DNA of 64,000 bases from Galeopsis tetrahit (taxonomy: Eukaryota > Streptophyta > Magnoliopsida > Lamiales > Lamiaceae), in contig OY776121.1 of the NCBI GenBank assembly GCA_963675135.1, positions 80,498,875 to 80,562,874 of the forward strand, written 5' to 3'. A model generated the notes under the pieces. That model was not told the DNA's origin. It did not search any database and saw nothing but the letters and a program-made list of their open reading frames with translations. Position 1 is the stretch's first letter. Each line of letters opens with the position of its first letter. Positions 51,980 to 62,912 of the stretch are shown here, piece by piece. Made by a program: the position numbers and the translations under genes.

Positions 51980-52638
51980 GGCAAAAACTTATATGCAATA
52001 TTGCATACATGCAATATGGCTAATTAAGGTAAATTAGGTCAAAATTCGTGGGTCAACGTGGGTCAACACAGGTCAAAACGGGTCAACCTTAATTAAAATA
52101 TTTATTTTCACTCTAATATTCTATTATTTTACTACATGACCAAAACTATGTTACTACAAGAACTAAATTTTGCCACTACAAGGTCAAAAGTGTATTACTA
52201 TAAGTCCAAAAATATTCTGGACACTTATTTTTTTGGGACAAAATTACTAAAATAATTTTGACTTATTCGGCTACTACATGACTAAAACAATGTTCCTATA
52301 AGACCAAAATTTTATCACTACAAGGTCAAAAGTGTATTACTACATGTTCAAAAATATTCTGGAGACTTTATTTTTTGGTGAATTTTTCAGAATGTTTTGA
52401 CATGTAGTATTAAATTTTTGGCCTTGTAGTGGTAATATTTTGGCCTTATAGTAACAATATTTTGGTCATGTAGTAAACCACCTGTTTGCAACCCGCAAAT
52501 TTTCTGGGCAACTCGGATTCAGGCTTATGACCCGCGATTTTTTTAAAAATTGACTTAATTTGACTTTTGGACTTAGGGTTTTGACTTGCCTAATTGGGAT
52601 GAAATGCATGTATACAATATTTCACATAAGACTAACCC
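51980..52638. mobile_element. Mutator-like MITE, 659 bp
   Basis: A 9-bp duplication TTTATTCTT (51971-51979 and 52639-52647) flanks imperfect inverted ends of about 34 bp (GGCAAAAACTTATATGCAAT against GGGTTAGTCTTATGTGAAAT, continuing to a shared ATACATGCA). The interior has inverted ACTACAAGGTCAAAA-type words and GGTCAAC repeats, and no ORF. The uninterrupted array units give the exact empty site. Confidence 0.87.
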
Positions 52639-54190
52639 TTTATTCTTTAGTTTAATTTATTTTAGAACTGTTTAATGTTATTCTGAGTAAAATACAATCT
52701 AATTTTTTTTTATTGGAGTGTACAATTCTTTATTTAATTAGTTATTAAATTGTATTTTATAATTAATTTTATCTTATATCTCAAGTAATTTTTCTGCAAT
52801 TATTTTAAATTTATTATAAGTTTAATGCATTTAAAAAATAGAGCTCGAAAACATATATGTAAAACTTATTATATAATTTTATACATAATATTTATTATAT
52901 AAATAATTATATTATTTACAAGATTAACAAATTTGTTATATATACATAATACACTACTTCTATAGTATATAAACCCCTTATATACTAATAGGGAGTTTAA
53001 ATTGATGATGTGTCATTTTGTGGTTAATTTGGCTTATGTGTCATTTTGTGGTTGATTTGGCTTATGTGTCATAATTTAATGAAGTTGTAAATTTTAAAAA
53101 GTATGATGTGTAATTAAATTATTGGTTGAGTAAGATATGATTCTTAAACTCTTTCCAAATATTATATTCTTATTATTTTAACATTGACTAATTAAATTAA
53201 TTTTTATTTTATTTACTTAACTTTATTGTAGTATTCATTTTATTCTTTAGTTTAATTTATTTTAGAACTATTTAATGTTATTCTGAGTAAAATACAATCT
53301 AATTTTTTTTTATTGGGGTGTACAATTCTTTATTTAATTAGTTATTAAATTGTATTTTATAATTAATTTTATCTTATATCTCTCAAGTAATTTTTCTGCA
53401 ATTATTTTAAATTTATTATAAGTTTAAGGTATTTAAAAAATAGAGCTCGAAAATATATATGTAAAACTTATTATATAATTTCATACATAATATTTATTAT
53501 ATAAATAATTATATTATTTACAAGATTAACAAATTTGTTATATATACATAATACACCACTTCTATAGTATATAATTCCCTTATATACTAATAGGGAGTTT
53601 AAATTGATGATGTGTTATTTTGTGGTTAATTTAGCTCATGTGTCATTTTGTGGTTGATTTGACTTATGTGTCACAATTTAATGAAGTTGTTAAAAAGTAT
53701 GATGTGTAATTAAGTTATTGGTTGAGTAAGATATGATTCATAAACTCTTTCCAAATATTATATTCTCATTATTTTAACATTGATTACTTAAATTAATTTT
53801 TGTTTTATTTACTTAACTTTATTGTAGTATTCATTTTATTCTTTAGTGTAATTTATTTTAGAACTATTTAATGTTCTTCTGAGTAAAATACAATCTTAAT
53901 CTTAAAATTATTTTTATTGGGGTGTACAATTCTTTATTTAATTAGTTATTAAATTGTATTTTATAATTAATTTTATCTTATATCTCAAGTAATTTTTTCT
54001 GCAATTATTTTAAATTTATTATAAGTTTAATGCATTAAAAAAATAGAGCTCAAAAATATATATGTAAAACTTATTATATAATTTCATATATAATATTTAT
54101 TATATAAATAATTATATTATTTACAAGATTAACAAATTTGTTATATATACATAATACACTAGTTCTATAGTATATAATCCCCTTATATAC

Positions 54191-54549
54191 TAATAAAGTT
54201 AGGTGTAGTAGGCATGAGAGAAAATATAAGTAAATGAAGAGGACTCATTAATTGTTGTTGCAGAGATTGTTCATTTCAAGTTGATTTCTCAATACACTTT
54301 CATGCCTATTTATACACACTATAGGAAAGTCCTAGAACCTAGCTACTTGTTGAAAGCTCATTGGTTCAAGGTAAAATACAAAAGTACATAACAAACTCTT
54401 ATACTTTAGCTGGCATCTGCAAACAACTTTGGACATAATTAGTATAGGTACTGCAGTGTGCTGAGTATGTCCTTGTTGGACCACTTTTGGTTTTATCAGA
54501 TACGTTGGAGTGCATGGGAGTATGGTGTTCTTCATGCTCTCTCTTATCA
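54191..54549 (-). repeat. 3' LTR of the intact copia element
   Basis: 359 bp; TATA-like TATAAATAG on the minus strand at 54306-54314. The last 49 codons of the polyprotein ORF lie inside it. Confidence 0.95.
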
Positions 54550-57500
54550 CGTCCCCTCGATTCTAGCGGGTCTTGGGGAAGCACTCCGAGCTTATTCCGA
54601 AGACGAGCATAGAATTGACCAGAGAGTGGTTTGGTGAAGGTATCGGCTACTTGATCTATGCTTGGTACGTGGAGAACTTGAATATCTTTGTTGTTGACCT
54701 TTTCTCTTACGAAATGAAGGTCAAGTTCCAAGTGCTTTGTCCTTGAGTGAAAAACTGGGTTCGAAGCAAGAGATATGGCTCCTTGATTGTCGACCCATAT
54801 GACCGAGGGCTTTGGTTTGAGCAGACGTAGTTCTTGGAGAAGATATCTAATCCACATTACTTCACATGTTGCATATGCAAGACTTCTATATTCTGCCTCC
54901 GTACTCGATCGTGAAACCGTAGCTTGTTTCTTAGAACTCCATGATATTAAATTACTCCCAAGGAAAATGCAATAGCCTGAAGTCGATTTTCTATCATCAA
55001 GATCTGATCCCCAGTCAGCATCCGTGAATGCAACAATATCAAGAGATCTTGGTATGGAATATGCAAGACCATAGTCGATAGTTCCAGCAAGATAACGAAG
55101 AATCCTTTTAACGGCTTTCCAATGCGTGTCAAGTGGTTGCTGCATGTATTGACTAACCTTATTGACCGAGAAGGCTATGTCTGGTCGTGTCACGGTTGCA
55201 TATTGCAATGCTCCAACGATGCTTCGATATTGTTGAGCATTGGGAAATGGTTGGCCCTCAAATCGTGACAGTAGATTCCCAGAAACCATCGGAGTTGATA
55301 GCCCTTTGGCGTCAATCATTCCAGCTCGATGGATGATGTCATTGATATATTTCTTTTGGCATAAATGGAGATTGGTGGCAGAACGTTTAATCTCAATACC
55401 AAGGAAGAAATTGAGCTCTCCAAGATCCTTCAACGAAAAGAATTTGTGAAGATCCTTAATAACTTGTGCAACCTGAGAGGAATCTGAACCGGTTAAGATT
55501 ATATCGTCAACATATGCTAACAGAAGAATGGTGCAATTCTTGGAGTGCCTTATATAAAGTGAATTATCAGCCCTGGAAGTGATAAACCCAAGAGTTTTGA
55601 GTACCAAAGAAAGCTTAGAGGTCCAAGCCCTTGAGGCTTGTTTCAAGCCGTATAATGATCTCTTAAGCTTGCAAACTAAATTTTGACCAAGCTCATAACC
55701 TAGGGGTTGAGCCATGTAGAGATCTTTATCAACTTCACCATTAAGAAAGGCATTATCGACGTCGAGTTGGTGCAGCGGCCAAGAATGAGAAAGTGCAAGA
55801 GTTAAAATAATTCTTACAGTCACCGGCTTGATTACGGGGCTGAATGTGTCGGTGTAATCGAACCCTGGTTGCTGCGTGTATCCCTTGGCAACCAACCTAG
55901 CTTTGTGTCTAGAGATAGTGCCATCAACATTGGTTTTTAGTTTAAAAACCCATTTGCACCCAATGATTGTATGATCAGAAGGAGGGGAGCACAATTCCCA
56001 TGTCCCATTCTTTATCAAAGCCGTGTATTCTCTATCCATTGCAGCTTTCCATGATGGATCTTGAAGGGCTTCGAGGTGGTTCCTAGGTTCGGATTGTACA
56101 AAACTTTGTCGAATGGCATTGAGAACCTTGGGCTTATGGATTCCTGCTTTTGCCCTAGTAACCATATGGTGTTGATTGAGACTACGATCGGCCGCATCAA
56201 TCTCTTCAAAAGTTTCAGAACCTGTAGGCAAAGATGGAGAGACACTGGAAGAAGTATTGTTATCACAATTCTCAATAGGCAAATCTACATATGACTGCCC
56301 CTCAAGCAAACTGTTATTAGAATGTGAAGGACTGGTATTATCTGCAAGAATGGAAGGTGATGCAGAATCAGTTTGAGGAGGGGAGTTTGAAGGTTGAGAA
56401 TAAGATGATGATGGGTTAGGTATGGGATTGAGGATAGGAGGGGTGAAGAAATGTTGTGGTGTAGCAAATTCATGTACGGATGGTTGAGGGGTTTGGTGGA
56501 ATGGGAATACATGCTCATTGAAGACGACATGTCTAGTTATGATTAACTTCTTATTAGGTAAAAGTACTTTGTAACCTTTGTAAGCTGAGTTATATCCCAA
56601 GAAAACACCACACTGAGATTTAGGTTGCAATTTGTGTTGATTATAGGCTTTGAGATGAGGAAAGCATAGGCAACCAAAAATTTTGAGGTGAGTATAATTT
56701 GGTATTTGTCCAGTGAGAAGCTCGTGAGGAGTTTTGTGATTTAGAACGACAGAAGGGGTACGGTTTATAAGATAAACACTAGTGATGAAGGCGTCGTCCC
56801 AGTGCTTAAGGGGAACTTTAGAATGGTTAAGCAAAGTGAGTGCCTTCTCAACTATGTGCCTATGTTTTCGTTCGGCCGTGCCATTTTGTTCAGGAGTATA
56901 AGGACATGAAAGCCTATGAATAATTCCAAGCTCATGAAAAAGAGGTGTCAAAGTTTTGTATTCTGTACCATTGTCACTTTGAAAGATCTTGATTTTAGCA
57001 TTGTATTGATTAGTGACAAGGTTTTTGAAGTGAATGAATGCTTCTTTCACATCGGATTTGAGTTTAAGTAAATAAATCCATGTATATCGAGTGGCTTCAT
57101 CAACAAAATTCACGTAATAACAGAATCCATTGTGAGATTTAATGGGAGATGGCCCCCAAAGATCAGAGTGGATGATATGAAAAGGTAATGCAATACTGGA
57201 TTCAGAATGTGAGAAAGGTAATTTGTGACTCTTTCCCATCATACAAGCGGTACAAACATCAGTTTTTACATCATCAAGATAAGAGACATGGCATCTATCA
57301 AGTGCCTTTCTGGTAATAGGAAAAGAACAATGACCTAGTCTACTATGCCATGTGGAAAGAGGTGTATTCTTCCTATGGGTGGAAGCAGATTGCACCGTGG
57401 CATTGACAGCAGGTCTTTTAGGGAAAACATCTGAAATGGGAGAAGAACTCGGTGGAATGGATTTCTTGGAAGTGAGAAGGGAGAACTTGTAAAGGCCATG

Positions 57501-58820
57501 GTCAAGGGTTCCTTTGAGTAGTATCCTGTGTGATAATTGATCCTTCACGAGACAAAAATTAGGATGAAACTCAAAATAAACCTTATTATCAGTGGCAAAT
57601 TTAGAGACACTAAGCAAATTTTTCTTAATGTGAGGAACATGCAAGAGATTTTTAAGAATGCAAGATTGGTTGTTAGAGGCAGTCATAATAGATGAACCAA
57701 AATGAGAAATGTTCAAACCTGAGCCGTTTCCAATGTGCACTCTCTCGGTGCCTTGATATTCTGATCCTATGTTGAGATTACTGAGGTCGTTCGTGACATG
57801 GCTATTTGCTCCCGAGTCTGGATACCAAGCGTTCATAGTTGACAAACTATCCATTGCTCCATAACTCGTGGCCATATTAGCAGAAGGAGGAAAGAAGCTT
57901 TGATTTGTGTTTTGAGGTGGTGTGTAATTGAGGTCTTGCCTGTAGTAACATTTTTCGGCAGTGTGGTTGTTTCGATAACAAATTTGGCACCTTGGACCAT
58001 TCATACGTCCACCTTTGCCTCTTGCATTGCCTCCTCTAAATGGTGCTCTCCCTCCTCTTTGTCCATTTCCTCCGTTGTTGTTCCTAGGCTTCTGAAACTG
58101 GAAATTGGAGTTCCTGGTACCTCCAGATTGTTGAGAGAAATTGATAGTAGGGCTAGAACCATCTGTGCTGAAGTTGGGTATAGGTGTACCTTCTAACCGT
58201 GCCTCGAAGCTCAACAGTAGGGCACTGACATCAGAAATGGAGATAGGATCGAGTTTGGATGAGACTGAGACAACCACAGGATTGTATTCTTGTCCTAGGC
58301 CGGAAAGAATATAGAGTATTTGATCATCGCTGCTTACAAGGTGGCCAGAAGCATTGAGTGCATCACAACATCCTTTAATCTTGTTGAGATACTCTCTCAT
58401 ATTCATAGTATTCTTTCTGATTCCCTGGAGTTGAGATTTGTAGTGCATGATCTTTGCTCGAGATTGGTGTGTAAAATTCGTTTCCAAGCTCTTCCAGATT
58501 TCTTCTGAGGTGTTGAGGCCAACGGTGCTGACGAGTATCCCTTCTGTTAGGGAGGCCAGGAGCCAGGATACTATAAGTTGGTCTTGCTTCACCCAACTTA
58601 CGTATTCTGTGGTGATTTCGGTGGAGGTAGAAGCAAATTTTGGTGGGCATTTTTCTTCTCCGGTGAGGTAGCCTTCAAGACCGTGGCCTCTCATGGATGC
58701 TAAGACTTGCTGCTTCCATAATAGATAGTTTTCTTCGGTGAGTTTGATGGAGATGATTTGATGCGATTGGAATGAAGTAGGAAATGGTGAAGTGGTTGAA
58801 TTATCAGATAAGGTACTCAT
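54399..58820 (-). CDS. Copia gag-pol polyprotein, full length
   Basis: 1473 codons from ATG (MSTLSDNSTTSPFPTSFQSH), which starts 68 bp after the primer site. Gag (UBN2 region about 30-210) ends in a zinc knuckle (CQICYRNNHTAEKC, about 278-291). Then come protease (WYPDSGANSHVTND), the GAG-pre-integrase HHCC (HSRLGHC ... CTACMMGK), integrase (HSDLWGPSP, FQSDNGTEY, EQNGTAERKHRHIVEKAL), reverse transcriptase (LDVDNAFLNGEVD, LLAYVDDIILTGSD) and RNase H (FTDADWGSDLDDRKSTSG, STEAEYRSLA, VDNQGAISLA). All motifs are intact with no stop or frameshift, so it could be autonomous. The ORF runs through the purine-rich tract into the 3' LTR, adding 49 LTR-encoded residues to the C-terminus. Confidence 0.95.
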   Translation of the reverse strand: MSTLSDNSTTSPFPTSFQSHQIISIKLTEENYLLWKQQVLASMRGHGLEGYLTGEEKCPPKFASTSTEITTEYVSWVKQDQLIVSWLLASLTEGILVSTVGLNTSEEIWKSLETNFTHQSRAKIMHYKSQLQGIRKNTMNMREYLNKIKGCCDALNASGHLVSSDDQILYILSGLGQEYNPVVVSVSSKLDPISISDVSALLLSFEARLEGTPIPNFSTDGSSPTINFSQQSGGTRNSNFQFQKPRNNNGGNGQRGGRAPFRGGNARGKGGRMNGPRCQICYRNNHTAEKCYYRQDLNYTPPQNTNQSFFPPSANMATSYGAMDSLSTMNAWYPDSGANSHVTNDLSNLNIGSEYQGTERVHIGNGSGLNISHFGSSIMTASNNQSCILKNLLHVPHIKKNLLSVSKFATDNKVYFEFHPNFCLVKDQLSHRILLKGTLDHGLYKFSLLTSKKSIPPSSSPISDVFPKRPAVNATVQSASTHRKNTPLSTWHSRLGHCSFPITRKALDRCHVSYLDDVKTDVCTACMMGKSHKLPFSHSESSIALPFHIIHSDLWGPSPIKSHNGFCYYVNFVDEATRYTWIYLLKLKSDVKEAFIHFKNLVTNQYNAKIKIFQSDNGTEYKTLTPLFHELGIIHRLSCPYTPEQNGTAERKHRHIVEKALTLLNHSKVPLKHWDDAFITSVYLINRTPSVVLNHKTPHELLTGQIPNYTHLKIFGCLCFPHLKAYNQHKLQPKSQCGVFLGYNSAYKGYKVLLPNKKLIITRHVVFNEHVFPFHQTPQPSVHEFATPQHFFTPPILNPIPNPSSSYSQPSNSPPQTDSASPSILADNTSPSHSNNSLLEGQSYVDLPIENCDNNTSSSVSPSLPTGSETFEEIDAADRSLNQHHMVTRAKAGIHKPKVLNAIRQSFVQSEPRNHLEALQDPSWKAAMDREYTALIKNGTWELCSPPSDHTIIGCKWVFKLKTNVDGTISRHKARLVAKGYTQQPGFDYTDTFSPVIKPVTVRIILTLALSHSWPLHQLDVDNAFLNGEVDKDLYMAQPLGYELGQNLVCKLKRSLYGLKQASRAWTSKLSLVLKTLGFITSRADNSLYIRHSKNCTILLLAYVDDIILTGSDSSQVAQVIKDLHKFFSLKDLGELNFFLGIEIKRSATNLHLCQKKYINDIIHRAGMIDAKGLSTPMVSGNLLSRFEGQPFPNAQQYRSIVGALQYATVTRPDIAFSVNKVSQYMQQPLDTHWKAVKRILRYLAGTIDYGLAYSIPRSLDIVAFTDADWGSDLDDRKSTSGYCIFLGSNLISWSSKKQATVSRSSTEAEYRSLAYATCEVMWIRYLLQELRLLKPKPSVIWVDNQGAISLASNPVFHSRTKHLELDLHFVREKVNNKDIQVLHVPSIDQVADTFTKPLSGQFYARLRNKLGVLPQDPLESRGRDKREHEEHHTPMHSNVSDKTKSGPTRTYSAHCSTYTNYVQSCLQMPAKV
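54550..54562 (-). other. Polypurine tract of the intact copia element
   Basis: On the minus strand, GAGGGGACG lies directly against the 3' LTR. It is short and also codes for protein. Confidence 0.6.
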
Positions 58821-58888
58821 GGTAAATAGAGAGAAGTAAGGATGTTCAAGGATGGAAACGTCTCAGAGTCATCAGGTTAAAACCCAAT

Positions 58889-58900
58889 GCTCTGATACCA
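58889..58900 (-). other. Primer binding site of the intact copia element
   Basis: TGGTATCAGAGC on the minus strand, adjacent to the 5' LTR; complementary to initiator Met tRNA. Confidence 0.95.
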
Positions 58901-59256
58901 TAATAAAGTTAGGTGTAGTAGGCATGAGAGAAAATATAAGTAAATGAAGAGGACTCATTAATTGTTGTTGCAGAGATTGTTCATTTCAAGTTGATTTCTC
59001 AATACACTTTCATGCCTATTTATACACACTATAGGAAAGTCCTAGAACCTAGCTACTTGTTGAAAGCTCATTGGTTCAAGGTAAAATACAAAAGTACATA
59101 ACAAACTCTTATACTTTAGCTGGCATCTGCAAACAACTTTGGACATTAGTATAGGTACTGCAGTGTGCTGAGTATGTCCTTGTTGGACCACTTTTGGTTT
59201 TATCAGATACGTTGGAGTGCATGGGAGTATGGTGTTCTTCATGCTCTCTCTTATCA
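58901..59256 (-). repeat. 5' LTR of the intact copia element
   Basis: 356 bp with the promoter-like TATAAATAG at 59016-59024 (minus strand). It lacks 3 bp (ATA or AAT near 59147) present in the 3' LTR, and otherwise looks identical. Confidence 0.95.
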
Positions 59257-60176
59257 TATACTAATAGGGAGTTTAAATTGATGATGTGTAATTTTGTGGT
59301 TAATTTGGCTTATGTGTCATTTTGTGGTTGATTTGACTTATGTGTCACAATTTAATGAAGTTGTAAAATTTAAAAAGTATGATGTGTAATTAAGTTATTG
59401 GTTGACTAAGATATGATTCTTAAACTCTTTCCAAATATTATATTCTTATTATTTTAACATTAACTAATTAAATTAATTTTTATTTTATTTACTTAACTTT
59501 ATTGTAGTATTCATTTTATTCTTTAGTTTAATGTATTTTAGAACTATTTAATGTTCTTCTGAGTAAAATACAATCTAAATTTTTTTTTATTGGGGTGTAC
59601 AATTCTTTATTTAATTAGTTATTAAATTGTATTTTATAATTAATTTTATCTTATATCTCAAGTAATTTTTCTGCAATTATTTTAAATTTATTATAAGTTT
59701 AATGCATTTAAAAAATAGAGCTCGAAAATATATATGTAAAACTTATTATATAATTTCATACATAATATTTATTATATAAATAATTATATTATTTACAAGA
59801 TTAACAAATTTGTTATATATACATATAATACACTACTTCTATAGTATATAATCCCCTTATACACTAATAGGGAGTTTAAATTGATGATGTGTCATATTGT
59901 GGTTAATTTGGCTTATGTGTCATTTTGTGGTTGATTTGACTTATGTGTCACACTTTAATGAATTTGTAAATTTTAAAAAGTATGATGTGTAATGAACTTA
60001 TTGGTTGAGTAAGGTATGATTCTTAAACTCTTTCCAAATATTATATTCTTATTATTTTAACATTGACTAATTAAATTAATTTTTATTTTATTTACTTAAC
60101 TTTATTGTAGTATTCATTTTATTCTTTAGTTTAATTTATTTTAGAACTATTTAATGTTATTCTGAGTAAAATACTA

Positions 60177-60438
60177 CTCCCTCCGTCCACGAAAAGTAGT
60201 CACATTTGCCCTATATTCTTTGTCCACAAAATGTAGTCCCATACCCTTTTTTTAAACTATTACCCTTCAACCATCACTTAATTACTCAAATTGCCATCAA
60301 CTTTATTCACAAACAATCACTTTATTCACAATGGACCCCACAATACCCTACAATACCCTTACTTTATCTACTTTATCTACCTTTTTCTTAAAACACGTGC
60401 CCCCTCCCCATGTCCCTACTTTTCATGGATGGAGGGAG
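60177..60438. mobile_element. Stowaway MITE, 262 bp
   Basis: CTCCCTCCGTCCACGAAAAG end and its inverted partner, with TA flanks (60175-60176 and 60439-60440). Copy A near 2336 shows the empty site AATACTATTTAATG. It is the intact relative of the MITE split by the SIRE-like element. Confidence 0.94.
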
Positions 60439-60725
60439 TATTTAATGTTATTCTGAGTTTAATTAAAAAAATGGTATAATTGCATGTAATACTGTTACGT
60501 TTTAATTGTAATACTTTTTATGTTTTGATTTAATATCCTTCAAAACTTGAGTAGTTAATTAGTTCATTTTTTAAACATTGAATTTGGTAAAAATAGTTGT
60601 TTTTTTGTATGATACTGTCTAAGTATTTCATGTGTTACTGTCTAGGTGTGTTGAGATGTAGAATGATATAGTATTCCATCCAGTATTGTTTCCATTTATT
60701 TGTGTTAAGTTGATAAATTACTTTG

Positions 60726-62231
60726 GGGATTAAAGATTTTTTAGTCCACTAAATTGGACTGATTTTGAATTTGATCCACACGAATTACACATTTTGATTT
60801 TGGTCCAATAAGTATACTTAAATTTTGAAATCAGCCCTTTTACCTGCTATAGCAGGTAATGTAACAGGTCATGCCCACTTGAATTTAATCCACATTTTTA
60901 TTATATATTTCTATTTTTTATATGAATTAAAGATTAATTTAAATTTATTAATTAAAAAAATCACGAATATTAGCAAAAATTAAAAAAATTAAAAATTTGA
61001 AAAATAACTTGTGAATAATATTTAAAATTCGAATTAACTTTTTTCAAAAAATTTAATTTTTTTTAAATATTGATAAAAAAAAAAAAACTAAACATATTCA
61101 TTCATAAATCAATATATTATTAGAAAAATCAATTAACTTGCTTAATTCGAAAACTATATAATTGCAAATAGATATTAGAAATTTATTTAATTATTTTAAA
61201 ATAATTAAATGAATATACAAATTTATCTTTAAAAAAAACTCTCAAATAAAAAAAACATTTACTAAAACTATCAAAAAAAAAAAAAAAACTCTCAAATAAA
61301 AAAAACATTTATTTTAATATTTTAAATAAATCTAAAAATCCCCAAATATTTGAAATCATAAAAAATCCTCAAATAAATAAAAAAATATACAAGTAAATTC
61401 AAAATTTTCACCCTCCCCCACTTTAATAGAAAGAAGATGATGAATAGTAAAAAAAAATTATTTGAAATTAATTATATGTCAATTTTATTATATTTTTTAT
61501 TTGAAATTAGCTCATAAAAAATATGAAGACCTATTTTTTGTAATACTCTATTTAAATAAATATACTTCTATTTATTGAATTAATTCAATGATTTTTTAAT
61601 TTATTTTGAGAATTTTTTTGGGATTTAAAATATTTGGTGAATTGTGAATTTATTTAAAATATTTAAATATTAATATATAAGTAAGGTTTTAATGAAATTT
61701 TTTGGCGATTTTAATTTTTTTTTTCATTTGGAAGTTTTATTATTTTAAGGATAAATTTGTATATTTATTACATTATTTATAAAATAAATAAATTTATACT
61801 ACTAATTTTTTCTAATTAGGTATGTTAATGGAGTTTTCTAAGAATTAATTGATTTAGAAAATAATTTATTTGATTTTTTTCATATTATAATATTTTAGAT
61901 TTAAAAAAAATCATTTCATATTTTACATACTAGTCCTAATTTGTTTTTTATAATTTTAAAATATTATTTAATATTTTAACTAATATTCATAGTTTTTCTA
62001 AATTAATAAATATAAATAAATCATAAAAAGAAAAGAATATTTCACATGTTAAAAAAGAAAATAAAAATTAAATTTCACATGTGTATTGACTTGTTGGTGA
62101 TCTGCTATTACGGGTTAAATGACCATTTTCAAAATTTAAGTAAACTTATTAGATCGAAATCAAAATATATAATCCATCTAGACCAAATTCAAAATCAGTC
62201 CAACTTAGTGCACTAAAAAATCTTTAATACC
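60726..62231. mobile_element. Non-autonomous Mutator-like element with long TIRs (copy B)
   Basis: Second copy of the element at 2616-4112, with the same ends and the same flanking AATTACTTTG. It has a 12-bp local addition (CTATAGCAGGTA region near 60850) relative to copy A. Confidence 0.85.
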
Positions 62232-62844
62232 AATTACTTTGTAAACAATAGAATATGGCTTCCCTAAATTGTTGATATTGTAGAATTCTCAAATGCTTAA
62301 ATATTTTTCTTTTATAATACCATGTTTCTTATTATGTAATATTGTATGCTTTCAGGTGTGATACTGTTAAGAGAATGTGCACAAGTGGTTAGAGAAGAAG
62401 AGAATAATGATCCAATTATAAATATTTTGGTTTTCACTTTGTAATACTGTCAATTGCAATAATGTAATATTGTTATATGTAACAGTGCAATACTATTTAC
62501 ATAAAATTTGTGAAAATGCTACATTAATGTATAAAACAGCAATACACATAAAATTTGTGTTATTATTTTAGTATTTTGTATAATATTGACATATATAAAT
62601 GTGTCATATTCTCATAGTATTTTGTCTATCTTAATTTTTTTTTATAAGTACCATAAAAATCTAAATCAAAATATAAATGCAGTTTGTATAATAAACTAAA
62701 AAAAAAAATGTTGTATATACAAACTGAAAAAAAAAAAAACGAGTTTGTATAATTAACTGAAAAAAAAACTGTTGTATATACAAACTGAAAAAAAAAAAAA
62801 AAACGTTGGTATAATAAATTGAAATAAAAAAAAATGTTGTTTGT

Positions 62845-62912
62845 GGGATTCAAACCCGGTCATAAGGGTAAAATCTATAGACTTTTGCCACTAGGCTAAA
62901 ACAATTACTTGG
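62845..62912 (-). repeat. tRNA-like SINE head (copy B)
   Basis: Copy of 4668-4735 with the same A-box-like and B-box-like strings. The adjoining A-rich repeat block (62695-62830) has an extra unit compared with copy A. Confidence 0.55.

Larger units (their letters stand above)
54191..59256 (-). mobile_element. Intact Ty1/copia retrotransposon (Ale/Retrofit-like)
   Basis: LTRs of 359 and 356 bp bound a 5066-bp element with a TATAC duplication on both sides (54186-54190 and 59257-59261), inserted in an array unit. In its sense it begins TGATAAG and ends CTTTATTA, so the termini are TG...TA rather than TG...CA. It has an initiator-Met tRNA primer site, one uninterrupted gag-pol ORF and a purine-rich tract before the 3' LTR. 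By eye the LTRs differ only by one 3-bp indel, so insertion was very recent. The single-ORF layout and short LTRs suggest the Ale/Retrofit lineage (not verified). Confidence 0.95.
51705..60176 (+). repeat. Tandem array of ~605-bp units with Helitron-5'-like heads (copy B)
   Basis: Unit heads lie at 51705, 52973, 53575, 54178 (split by the copia element) and 59852. With the insertions subtracted, the spacings are 600-603 bp. There are thus five units here, beginning exactly at the first head. The last unit is shortened as in copy A. Confidence 0.85.
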
